Shown here: piece by piece, positions 26,893 through 34,443 of the stretch
How positions within the stretch are numbered: position 1 is the stretch's first letter
Layout: every line of letters starts with the position of its first letter
Assembly (NCBI RefSeq): GCF_045762675.1
Contig: NZ_JBJDLK010000002.1
Coordinates: 186,001 to 250,000, forward strand
Source of the DNA: Elizabethkingia meningoseptica_A
GTDB lineage: Bacteria; Bacteroidota; Bacteroidia; Flavobacteriales; Weeksellaceae
Length of the DNA stretch: 64,000 nucleotides
Direction of reading: 5' to 3'
Notes under the pieces: generated by a model
What the model saw: only the letters and a program-made list of their open reading frames with translations
Database searches by the model: none
Told to the model about the DNA's origin: nothing
Program-made: the position numbers and the translations under genes

Positions 26893-26907
26893 CTGTAACA
26901 AGAAATT

Positions 26908-27246
26908 ATGAAAGTAGACCTGCCTGAAAAATTATATTACTCTATTGGAGAAGTTGCTAAAGCATTTGATGTAAACACTTCCCTGATCCGTTATTGGGAA
27001 CAGGAATTCAGTATTATAAAACCAAAGAAAAACAAAAAAGGCAACCGCTATTTCACGCCCGAGGACATTAAAAACCTAAAGGTCATCTATCATTTGGTTA
27101 AGGAAAAAGGCTATACCCTTGAAGGTGCAAAAACAGCACTGAGTACCTCTCCGAAAATTGAAAAGACTGTTGAATTAATCGACCGTCTTGAATTTGTAAA
27201 AGCCGAATTACTCAAACTTAAAGAATCTTTAACGGAGAAAGAGTAA
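26908..27246 (+). CDS. MerR-family transcriptional regulator
   Basis: The 112-residue protein has an N-terminal MerR winged helix-turn-helix: YSIGEVAKAFDVNTSLIRYWEQEF, then KPKKNKKGNRYFTPEDIKNLKVIYHLVKEKGYTLEGA, residues 11-75. A short coiled coil (residues 85-112) follows for dimerisation. It has no effector domain or cysteine cluster, so it is not a metal or redox sensor of the classical kind. Small MerR proteins of this form are common in Bacteroidota and usually lie alone. It is followed by a terminator; the target is unknown. Confidence 0.9.
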   Translation: MKVDLPEKLYYSIGEVAKAFDVNTSLIRYWEQEFSIIKPKKNKKGNRYFTPEDIKNLKVIYHLVKEKGYTLEGAKTALSTSPKIEKTVELIDRLEFVKAELLKLKESLTEKE

Positions 27247-27279
27247 CCTATTTTGGGATTTTCAGCTCACAATATATAC

Positions 27280-27306
27280 AGCCAATCGTTTTACATTGGC
27301 TTTTTT
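27280..27306 (+). terminator. Terminator of the MerR gene
   Basis: A short stem (AGCCAAT with ATTGGCT, 27280-27286 and 27295-27301) is followed by a T-run. Confidence 0.75.
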
Positions 27307-27402
27307 CATATATAAAATAACAAATCTATTTCTGGCTGGTTTTTAATTATTTAACGGAATTGATTTTTATTTTATATATTTAGCACACCAACACCAAATC
27401 AC

Positions 27403-27636
27403 ATGAAAAAGATTTTAAACAACAAAAACACGTTGCTTGTTCTGGCAGGTATTTTCTTAATTCTTTCCGCTGTAAAAATAATGAAGCTATTGATGTACGG
27501 CTTTGAACTTGACACCCAAAAAAGCAATGCTTACAATATCGGAATAATTACGGGTGAAATAGTAATCTTGGGAGCATTTTCAATCACCTCTTATTTTTAC
27601 TACAGAAGATACCTGAATCTAAAATATTTTCCATAA
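27403..27636 (+). CDS. Small two-helix membrane protein, unknown
   Basis: The 77-residue protein has two hydrophobic helices (about residues 10-30 and 45-65), separated by a polar loop with DTQKSNAYN, and a basic tail (YYRRYLNLKYF). I do not recognise a family. The ATG at 27403 fits an upstream AT-rich promoter region. It lies 12 bases before the helix-hairpin-helix repeat gene on the same strand, so the two are probably co-transcribed. Confidence 0.6.
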   Translation: MKKILNNKNTLLVLAGIFLILSAVKIMKLLMYGFELDTQKSNAYNIGIITGEIVILGAFSITSYFYYRRYLNLKYFP

Positions 27637-27648
27637 AACAATCAGAAA

Positions 27649-28914
27649 ATGAGATCCCTACTCTCATTCCAGATGAGAAAGAAGCAGTTTATCGGACTAA
27701 CTGTTATGGGAATTTTGGTCTTAATTTTAGAACTATCATTTTACTATTACAGAAGCTACAAATCCAATCAGCCGGCTGAAAAAGTCGAATTTATTCCGGC
27801 TAAAAATGACACAAAACCAGTTTTAGCTGTTTTTAACCCAAATGACCTGAATACCAACCAATGGCAACAGCTTGGTTTTACATTAAAACAAGCCAGAACA
27901 ATCATCAGTTATAAAGAGAAAATCTGCAAAGGTTCTTTTACCTCTAAAGAACAACTTTCCAAATGTTTTGCCATTAGTAAAGAGAAATTTGCCGAATTGT
28001 CTCCCTATATTCTACTTCCTGAAACTCATACAAATGATACCGGTAAAGAATTTAAAAAAGATAAAAAGCTTAGCATTTCCGGTAAGTTTAATCCTGATCT
28101 TTACACTATACAAGACTGGGCAAAGCTTGGGTTTTCTGAACGTCAGGCTGAGTCAATTCTGAAATATAAAAAATATCTGGGCGGTAGTTTTCAGTCTAAA
28201 GAAAAATTTCGGGAATGTTTTATCATTAGTGTCGATCAATACAAACAATTGGAGCCATTCCTGTTGCTCCCCCAGCATAAAACTGCAATAGCTTACAAAT
28301 CCTTTGATCCTAACCAGCTTATTTTTCAGGACTGGATCAAACTTGGATTTTCAGAGAAACAGGTTCAGGGAATTTTAAATTACAAAGAGAAAATTCTAAA
28401 AGGCCGGTTTAAAACTTTAGAAGAAATTCAGAACTGCTATATGATTTCACCGGAGAAATTCACAGAATTAAAACCTTTTATACGTTTTACAGAACCAGTT
28501 ATAGCTGCTACTAATAACGTGACAATTATTCAGGTATCAGAGCCTGAACTCAATACTATAACCTTTCAGCAGCTTCGCAACTATGGTTTTGATGAAAAAG
28601 CGGCAGCCAGTTTTTTAGGTTTCAGAAAGAAACTGGGCGGATTTGTACAAAAGGAGCAAATTCTTGAAACGTATAATATTGATAAGAATCTGGCCCAAAA
28701 ACTTATATTTGAAGCTAAACTCGATACCGACAAAGTACATAAAATAGATATTCTTACAGCAGATGAAACGACACTGAAAAGTCATCCCTACTTTAGATAT
28801 TACACTGATAAAATAATCTTTTACAGAACTTCATTTCCTCATAAAAACGACATTCTAAAAAAACTCAATGCAAAACCTGGTGATCTGGAAAAAATGCGCT
28901 GGTATCTAAAATAA
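27649..28914 (+). CDS. Membrane-anchored helix-hairpin-helix repeat protein
   Basis: The 421-residue protein has one N-terminal membrane helix (about residues 13-32) and then four repeats of about 65-70 residues. The repeats begin near residues 60, 145, 220 and 295. Each has F-(N/D)-P-N..L, a (Q)W..LGF pattern, a (Q/K)A..I..YK helix pair and a cysteine or tyrosine step (KCFAIS, ECFIIS, NCYMIS). This is the ComEA-like helix-hairpin-helix fold that normally binds DNA without sequence preference. A ComEA-like role in holding DNA at the cell surface is possible. Four copies in an anchored protein is more than ComEA has. An ATG at 27673 is an alternative start. Confidence 0.8.
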   Translation: MRSLLSFQMRKKQFIGLTVMGILVLILELSFYYYRSYKSNQPAEKVEFIPAKNDTKPVLAVFNPNDLNTNQWQQLGFTLKQARTIISYKEKICKGSFTSKEQLSKCFAISKEKFAELSPYILLPETHTNDTGKEFKKDKKLSISGKFNPDLYTIQDWAKLGFSERQAESILKYKKYLGGSFQSKEKFRECFIISVDQYKQLEPFLLLPQHKTAIAYKSFDPNQLIFQDWIKLGFSEKQVQGILNYKEKILKGRFKTLEEIQNCYMISPEKFTELKPFIRFTEPVIAATNNVTIIQVSEPELNTITFQQLRNYGFDEKAAASFLGFRKKLGGFVQKEQILETYNIDKNLAQKLIFEAKLDTDKVHKIDILTADETTLKSHPYFRYYTDKIIFYRTSFPHKNDILKKLNAKPGDLEKMRWYLK

Positions 28915-29456
28915 CTTAGGAACCTGATAATGCTGTTCATAACATTTATTAATTTTTATTTTCCAAATTATTAAACCACATAGGAGACGCATTGTTTTAC
29001 GCGTAAAGAATTACATAGTTTTCTAAAGAAAATAGCCCAAAGAAAATCAATGATTTTCTAACCTAGGTAGCATTTCATCCCCACAATAATGTGCTAAAGT
29101 GACTTAAGTGGTGTTTAAAAAAATTTGAGACTTTTATGGTTCGTATATTAAAATACGCTTATATCAGCGTGATCTGTAAAATCAGCGAGGGAAAATAATA
29201 TCACGCAGATTATTTAGATTTCGCAGATTGAGGTGCACTGAAAATCTTTGATTTTCTAACTTTAGTGACTATAACAATACAGTATCCTATAAAACTTACT
29301 AGCTTTTATGGTTCATATATTGAAAAATCTTAAAAAGTCATTTTTCCGGCAAATTATTCCTTTTATATTGCTGTTTAGAAGTTTACAATCCCGTAAATTT
29401 GTGTAACCACAAACTAATTATTGGCTATTCAACAGTCAATTACAAACTAATAACCC
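28915..29456. repeat. Intergenic region with degenerate duplicated repeats
   Basis: This 542-base gap has no gene. It holds a duplicated set of short elements. CTTTTATGGTTCGTATATT at 29131-29149 recurs at 29303-29321 with one change. A 20-base element at 29043-29062 recurs at 29241-29260 with only a few changes. Between them, 29164-29231 has paired stretches around ATCAGCG and ATCACGCAGATT, of a kind I recall from intergenic spaces of Chryseobacterium relatives. A TAAATTTG box at 29394-29401 is the probable promoter of the ABC gene. Confidence 0.6.
29394..29401 (+). promoter_or_regulatory. Putative ABC-gene -7 box
   Basis: TAAATTTG matches TAnnTTTG, about 55 bases before the ATG at 29457. 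A TTG at 29368-29370 lies 23 bases upstream, slightly far. Confidence 0.45.
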
Positions 29457-30887
29457 ATGAATACCATTACATTAAAAAATATATCCGTAAAACGCGGAAA
29501 CAATTACCTTTTGGATGATATCAGTTTTACGCTAAATACGGGTGAGCATATTGCTATAATCGGCCCCAGCGGAAGCGGAAAATCTCTTCTTGCTCAGGTC
29601 CTGAAAGGGCAAATTTTACATACCGGAATCCTTGAGTATCATAAAGATGATCAGCCTGTAAAGCCAGAGATCGCTTATATTACAGCATCTTATGCACTAA
29701 AAAATAAGTCCAATACATCAGATTTCTACTACCAGCAGCGTTTCAATACCTCTGATGCTGAAGATTCGGAAACACTCATAAATGAACTGCTAAAAAAAGG
29801 AGATGAAGCCGCTATACATGAATGGTTAAAACGTTTTCAGCTGCTACACAGGGCAAATGCGCCATTAATACAGCTTTCAAATGGCGAACTCAAAAAAATG
29901 CAGGTGATCAGTTATTTACTGAAAAACCCAGATGTTTTAATTCTGGACAAAGTTTTTACCGGACTGGATAATCAGAGCAGAGCCGAATTTCATACGGTAC
30001 TGAATGAGCTTGCTATGGAAGGCGTGAATATTATCCTGATCACTGATCATCATAATATCCCGTCCTGTATTACTCATTTTGCCGAAATGTCTGAAGGAAA
30101 AATGGCAAATTACAATACCATCAACAAGCTTAGTTTTTCAGAAACGCATCAGAATCATTTTAACGAACAATTACCTGTTCTTAAAAAAGCGACCTCAGAC
30201 GTTCCTTTAATCAGGATGGAAAACGTTACCATCCAGTACAATCAGAATATTATACTCGATAATATCAACTGGCAGGTCAATCAGGGTGATTGCTGGCAGA
30301 TAAAAGGTCATAACGGAGCCGGAAAATCAACCTTATTAAGTCTGATCAATGGCGATAACCCTCAGGCTTATTCACAGAAAATCTATCTTTTTGGAAAGAA
30401 AAGAGGCAGCGGCGAAAGCATCTGGGATATTAAAAGCCGTATTGGCTTTGTATCTCCGGAACTTCATAATTTTTTCGACCGGGGCACAACTGTCGAACAA
30501 GCTGTAGGCTCAGGATTTTTTGATACCATTGGTTTGTTCAGGAAGTTAAATGAAGCTCAGGTTTCAAAAGTTCAGGAATGGTTAAACTTTTTTTCTCTCG
30601 GAAACAAAGCCGGAAAGCTATTATCATCACTCTCCAGTGGCGAACAGCGGCTCGTTCTTATCGCAAGAGCATTGATTAAAGATCCTTTAATTCTCGCTTT
30701 GGATGAACCTTGTCAGGGACTGGATGACGATCAGATCCGGATTATTATTCAGGTTTTAGATCAGATTCATCGTGAAACCAATATCAGCTTGCTCTTTATC
30801 AGTCATTACGATGACGAAGTGCCTTCCTGTGTAAAACATATTTTAGAATTAAATAAAGGTGTTCCCACAATTACAGAAAGAAAATAA
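29457..30887 (+). CDS. Two-domain ABC ATPase, ModF/PhrA-like
   Basis: The 476-residue soluble protein carries two ABC domains and no membrane helices. Domain 1: Walker A GPSGSGKS near residue 36, signature LSNGELKK, Walker B LILDKVFTGLD. The catalytic Glu after the Walker B Asp is Lys, so domain 1 is probably a poor hydrolase. Domain 2: Walker A GHNGAGKS near residue 285, signature LSSGEQRL, Walker B LALDEPCQGLD with the Glu intact. The arrangement resembles ModF/PhrA proteins, whose exact role is uncertain; older work linked them to molybdate or photorepair. No permease gene is adjacent. It has its own promoter region. Confidence 0.82.
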   Translation: MNTITLKNISVKRGNNYLLDDISFTLNTGEHIAIIGPSGSGKSLLAQVLKGQILHTGILEYHKDDQPVKPEIAYITASYALKNKSNTSDFYYQQRFNTSDAEDSETLINELLKKGDEAAIHEWLKRFQLLHRANAPLIQLSNGELKKMQVISYLLKNPDVLILDKVFTGLDNQSRAEFHTVLNELAMEGVNIILITDHHNIPSCITHFAEMSEGKMANYNTINKLSFSETHQNHFNEQLPVLKKATSDVPLIRMENVTIQYNQNIILDNINWQVNQGDCWQIKGHNGAGKSTLLSLINGDNPQAYSQKIYLFGKKRGSGESIWDIKSRIGFVSPELHNFFDRGTTVEQAVGSGFFDTIGLFRKLNEAQVSKVQEWLNFFSLGNKAGKLLSSLSSGEQRLVLIARALIKDPLILALDEPCQGLDDDQIRIIIQVLDQIHRETNISLLFISHYDDEVPSCVKHILELNKGVPTITERK

Positions 30888-30938
30888 AACACTGAATATC
30901 AAGCCTGTTAAAAAATATATTTTTCTTATGTTTTTCAT

Positions 30939-30946
30939 TATATTTG
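30939..30946 (+). promoter_or_regulatory. Putative acyl-CoA dehydrogenase -7 box
   Basis: TATATTTG matches TAnnTTTG and lies 16 bases before the ATG at 30963. Confidence 0.5.
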
Positions 30947-30962
30947 AGAAAAATAGACACCT

Positions 30963-32102
30963 ATGAATTTTGAAACTTCAGAAAACCTGAAAATGATCGC
31001 TGAAACAGCACGTGATTTTGCAGAAAAAAATATCAGACCTCATATTATGGACTGGGATGAATCCCAGCATTTTCCTAAAGATTTATTTCATCAGTTAGGT
31101 GAAATGGGATTTATGGGAATTGTTATTCCTGAAAAATATGGAGGTTCCGGTCTTTCTTACCATGAATACGTTGCCATAGTAGACGAAATTTCTCAGGTAG
31201 ATCCTTCCATAGGGCTTTCTGTTGCTGCTCATAATTCATTATGTACCAACCATATTTATGAATTTGCTAATGAAGAGCAGAGAATGAAATGGTTACCACA
31301 ACTGGCTACCGGTAAAGTAATCGGTGCATGGGGGCTTACAGAACATAATACGGGTTCCGATGCCGGAGGTATGTCTACAACAGCTGTAAGAGACGGTGAT
31401 GACTGGATTATTAACGGTGCAAAAAACTTTATCACTCATGCGATCTCCGGAGATATTGCCGTAGTGATGACCCGTACCGGAGAAAAAGGCGCACCCAACA
31501 ATGCAACGGCTTTTGTTCTGGAAAAAGGAATGCCTGGTTTTACTTCCGGTAAAAAAGAAAATAAACTGGGAATGCGTGCGTCCGAAACAGCTGAATTAAT
31601 CTTTGATAATGTAAGAGTTCCGGACAGTCACCGTTTAGGAGAAGTTGGAGAAGGTTTTAAGCAGGCCCTAAAAATATTAGATGGCGGAAGAATTTCTATT
31701 GCTGCATTAAGTTTAGGAATTGCTAAAGGCGCTTACAAAGCTGCCTTAAAGTATGCTAAAGAAAGAAAGCAGTTCGGACAGGCTATTGCAGATTTCCAGG
31801 CCATTAATTTCAAACTGGCGGATATGGTAACTGAAATTGATGCATCAGAATTATTGATTCAGCGTGCAGCTTACCTTAAAAACAATAAAATGAAAATGAC
31901 CCGTGAAGGTGCTATGGCTAAGCTATACGCATCGGAAACTTGTGTAAAAATAGCCAATGAGGCTGTGCAGATTTTTGGAGGTTATGGTTACACAAAAGAC
32001 TTTCCTGCAGAAAAATACTACCGTGACTCTAAACTATGTACCATTGGTGAAGGAACTTCAGAGATCCAGAAACTGGTTATAGGAAGAGACATTACAAAAT
32101 AG
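30963..32102 (+). CDS. Acyl-CoA dehydrogenase
   Basis: The 379-residue FAD enzyme introduces the alpha-beta double bond into acyl-CoA in fatty acid or branched-chain amino acid breakdown. Three domains are visible: an N-terminal helical domain with MGFMGIVIPEKYGGSG, a middle beta domain with WGLTEHNTGSDAGGM and WIINGAKNFITHA, and a C-terminal helical domain with RKQFGQAIADFQAINFKLADM and IFGGYGYTKDFPAEKYYRDSKLCTIGEGTSEIQ. The Glu in GEGTSEI (near residue 365) is the expected catalytic base. Length is normal for the family. Chain-length preference cannot be told. It is a single gene with a terminator. Confidence 0.93.
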   Translation: MNFETSENLKMIAETARDFAEKNIRPHIMDWDESQHFPKDLFHQLGEMGFMGIVIPEKYGGSGLSYHEYVAIVDEISQVDPSIGLSVAAHNSLCTNHIYEFANEEQRMKWLPQLATGKVIGAWGLTEHNTGSDAGGMSTTAVRDGDDWIINGAKNFITHAISGDIAVVMTRTGEKGAPNNATAFVLEKGMPGFTSGKKENKLGMRASETAELIFDNVRVPDSHRLGEVGEGFKQALKILDGGRISIAALSLGIAKGAYKAALKYAKERKQFGQAIADFQAINFKLADMVTEIDASELLIQRAAYLKNNKMKMTREGAMAKLYASETCVKIANEAVQIFGGYGYTKDFPAEKYYRDSKLCTIGEGTSEIQKLVIGRDITK

Positions 32103-32124
32103 ATCAAAACCGATTTTATATGAT

Positions 32125-32157
32125 AAGCCGGAGGATTTTCTTCCGGCTTTTTATTTA
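32125..32157 (+). terminator. Terminator of the acyl-CoA dehydrogenase gene
   Basis: An 8-bp stem (AAGCCGGA with TCCGGCTT, 32125-32132 and 32142-32149) is followed by a T-rich stretch. Confidence 0.85.
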
Positions 32158-32171
32158 TACAGATATATTCA

Positions 32172-32198
32172 GGCTTCGACAGGCTTAGCCTGACATCG
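32172..32198. repeat. Interspersed repeat unit (GCTTCGACAGGCTTAGCCTG type)
   Basis: The core GGCTTCGACAGGCTTAGCCT with TGACATCG contains an inverted AGGCT/AGCCT. I recall similar GCTTCGACAAGCTCAGCCTG elements in many Bacteroidota intergenic spaces. A relative may exist at 47571-47620. Confidence 0.45.
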
Positions 32199-32358
32199 TC
32201 CAAATAGAATATTGAGTATTATAAATATCCATAAGCTTAATAATTAAGAATAAGTTTGGCACGAAATATTCTATATAATCGATATAAGTAACCTTCGAAT
32301 TTGAAGTTTGATTCCTAAATTCGTAATCCATACTTCTTACTTTACATAAGACATTGCT

Positions 32359-32366
32359 TATATTTG
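32359..32366 (+). promoter_or_regulatory. Putative -7 box of the thioredoxin-like gene
   Basis: TATATTTG matches TAnnTTTG, 19 bases before the ATG at 32386. Confidence 0.5.
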
Positions 32367-32385
32367 TTTAATAATCTATCCACCA

Positions 32386-32913
32386 ATGAAGAAAATATTC
32401 ATCACAACACTGGCATTTCTGGCGCTGTCTACATATTCTGTACATGCACAGACTCAGGAGATCAATCAGACAACAAAAACACAGAAAGGAATTATCCTTT
32501 ACGGAAAACAAAATCTGGAACCCTTCAGCAAAAAACCTTTTAAAGCATGGTTCGATGAAGAATATACGCCGTATGTTGTGGATCAGCCCTCTATAAAAAA
32601 ACTGGAAAAAGAAAACCTCTCTGCATATGAAATTGTGATCTACCTAGGCTCATGGTGCCCGGACAGCCACCGTGAATTTCCTAGATTTATCAAAATACTA
32701 CGGGAACTGAAATATCCTAAAAACCAGTTACAGATTTATGCATTGGATCGTGAAAAGAAAGGGCCGCATGAAGAAGAAAAGCTTTATAATGTTACCCACG
32801 TTCCTACCTTTATTGTAAAAAAAGATGGTAAAGAAATAGGCAGGATTACTGAAACTCCGGAAAGTGGATTTTTGGAAAAAGACCTGCTGAACATTATCAG
32901 TAAAACAAAATAA
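32386..32913 (+). CDS. Exported thioredoxin-like protein with CPDS site
   Basis: The 175-residue precursor has a type I signal peptide (residues 1-21, VHA-Q). The mature part is a thioredoxin fold: strand YEIVIYLGSW, active site CPDS at residues 91-94, and the cis-proline loop THVPTFIVKKDGKEIGR near residues 135-150. The second active-site cysteine is Ser, so the protein cannot do the usual dithiol exchange. It may act as a mono-thiol isomerase or reductase, or in another role. It precedes a DUF4230 gene by 21 bases and is probably co-transcribed with it. The periplasmic location follows from the signal peptide. Confidence 0.8.
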   Translation: MKKIFITTLAFLALSTYSVHAQTQEINQTTKTQKGIILYGKQNLEPFSKKPFKAWFDEEYTPYVVDQPSIKKLEKENLSAYEIVIYLGSWCPDSHREFPRFIKILRELKYPKNQLQIYALDREKKGPHEEEKLYNVTHVPTFIVKKDGKEIGRITETPESGFLEKDLLNIISKTK

Positions 32914-32934
32914 TCATAACTAACCTTATTTATC

Positions 32935-33543
32935 TTGAGAAGAATCCCTACCTATATAGCAGTTTTAGTTGGTGTTTTAAGCACCCTATTAGTTGTTTTC
33001 GTATGGCGCGGATGCACTGAAAAAAAAGCCGATGTAATCAATCAGGATTACTACCTTATTACAAACCAGATTGAAAAAATGAATAAAATGGTTGTGCTGG
33101 AACAGAATTTTTCGAGTTTCCAGACCCATAAAAGTTCAGCATTTCATTTTGGAGGTTACGATATATTACCTAAAGAAATGGTGCTGTATACTACAGCAAA
33201 GGCACAGGTAACCTATGATCTGAAGCAAATGAAAATTGATGTAGACACCGTTAATAAAAAACTGGTGATTACTGAACTTCCCCGCGCAGAAATTAAGATT
33301 TACCCTGATGTGAAAATTCATTTTATGGATGATTATGCCATCAACCGTTTCGATCAGAAAAGTATCAATGGAATTTTGGAATCTGCAAAACAGAATATGG
33401 CCAAAAGTATTGATCAGAAAAAGCTTGAACAGCAGGGACACGAGCAACTGGTTCATAATCTGAATGATATTTTTGTGCTGGCAAAGGCACTTCATTATAC
33501 CGTAGAAGATAAAACGGGAGAGTTGAAAGGAATTATTCTTTAA
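32935..33543 (+). CDS. DUF4230-like membrane-anchored protein (TTG start)
   Basis: The 202-residue protein has one N-terminal membrane helix (about residues 7-24) and a soluble domain of about 175 residues. The soluble part (HKSSAFHFGGYDILPKEMVLYTTAKAQVTYDLKQMKI onward) resembles the DUF4230 family. DUF4230 proteins have no known function. The frame starts with TTG at 32935; no ATG is present in a better position, and TTG gives the membrane helix at the correct place. A terminator at 33587-33614 ends the unit. The N-terminal helix may anchor it in the inner membrane. Confidence 0.65.
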   Translation: MRRIPTYIAVLVGVLSTLLVVFVWRGCTEKKADVINQDYYLITNQIEKMNKMVVLEQNFSSFQTHKSSAFHFGGYDILPKEMVLYTTAKAQVTYDLKQMKIDVDTVNKKLVITELPRAEIKIYPDVKIHFMDDYAINRFDQKSINGILESAKQNMAKSIDQKKLEQQGHEQLVHNLNDIFVLAKALHYTVEDKTGELKGIIL

Positions 33544-33586
33544 AAAATATATCCTTTACTAAGGATTTACCACTAAAAACATATAT

Positions 33587-33614
33587 AGCCAATGCTTGCA
33601 GCATTGGCTTTTTT
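33587..33614 (+). terminator. Terminator after the DUF4230 gene
   Basis: A 10-bp stem (33587-33596 with 33600-33609) has a TGC loop and is followed by TTTTT. Confidence 0.88.
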
Positions 33615-33642
33615 AGTAATTTAGCCTACAACGACATAACAA

Positions 33643-34323
33643 ATGAGAATACACAAAATTTTACCTTTTTTAGTGGTAACACTATTATCCGGATGCAGCA
33701 AAATAAGCACTACCGAAGAAGATAAAAAATCAGTTGAAACAATTCAACAATTTTATGGCGGCCGCATCGAAACCAATAAGGGCGTTGAAGCTATAAATGG
33801 ACATTCAGACAACTATTTCGAAGTTATCATAAGAGGAAGCAAGCTTATAGATAGCCAGCCGCAAAGAGCAATTTCAAATACCGCAAATATTGCTTTTATG
33901 GTTTATGAAAATCAGGATGCGGAAACCTATGATGTCATAAAATCAAAAATTATATTGCCGAATGGTACCAATATTTTCAAATCATACACTAAAAAAGAAT
34001 TACAGGAAGTAAAAGCTATTTACCCTGAGATTGAGAAATTCAATAAGTTTCTGACCAGTAAAAATTATAATGGAATCCTTGAAATGTTTGACTCAAAATT
34101 CAGACCCGAGGAGAAATTAGTCCGGAATACATTAACCTCATTTGATTCGGATATGGGCAACATAAAAAGAATACAGTTTCAGGGATTTGAATTTATTGAT
34201 GACGCTACACTAGGTCACACGATTCTCGTAAGAGAAGTAAGTGAAAGAAATAATACCTTTCCTTTTGTTAATGTTGCCTTCAACAGAGGGACCCGGAAAA
34301 TTTTAAATATTGAGTTTCCGTAG
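33643..34323 (+). CDS. Predicted lipoprotein, unknown family
   Basis: The 226-residue precursor has a lipobox LLSGC, so Cys18 is lipidated. The residues after it (SKISTTEED) lack the close K-D-D pattern seen in the S41 proteases. The body is alpha/beta with no membrane helix. It has a polar stretch around residues 60-100 and a final strand FVNVAFNRGTRKILNIEFP. I recognise no domain. A terminator follows it. Confidence 0.6.
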   Translation: MRIHKILPFLVVTLLSGCSKISTTEEDKKSVETIQQFYGGRIETNKGVEAINGHSDNYFEVIIRGSKLIDSQPQRAISNTANIAFMVYENQDAETYDVIKSKIILPNGTNIFKSYTKKELQEVKAIYPEIEKFNKFLTSKNYNGILEMFDSKFRPEEKLVRNTLTSFDSDMGNIKRIQFQGFEFIDDATLGHTILVREVSERNNTFPFVNVAFNRGTRKILNIEFP

Positions 34324-34329
34324 CTTAAA

Positions 34330-34365
34330 AATCCTTGTCAAGGTTTGAAAACCTTGACAAGGATT
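34330..34365 (+). terminator. Terminator of the 33643 lipoprotein gene
   Basis: A 15-bp perfect stem (34330-34344 with 34351-34365) has a 6-base loop. The following run is only weakly T-rich. Confidence 0.75.
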
Positions 34366-34376
34366 AATTAAAAGTA

Positions 34377-34407
34377 GAAAGACCCCCGAACTTGTCGGAG
34401 GCCTTTC
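34377..34407 (-). terminator. Terminator of the leucine operon
   Basis: A 13-bp stem (34377-34389 with 34395-34407) has a 5-base loop. It pairs fully only on the minus-strand RNA, where the two mismatches become G-U pairs. A T-rich tail follows. This fits an operon-end signal for leuB. Confidence 0.8.
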
Positions 34408-34443
34408 AAAAAATAAACCCTAATAATAAATCAACTTTAATAT

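Larger units (their letters stand above)
32103..32385. other. Intergenic region with terminator, repeat and promoter
   Basis: It holds the acyl-CoA dehydrogenase terminator (32125-32157), a short repeat at 32172-32198 and the -7 box of the next gene. The stretch at 32290-32320 (GAATTTGAAGTTTGATTC) resembles one at 43543-43572. Confidence 0.5.
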
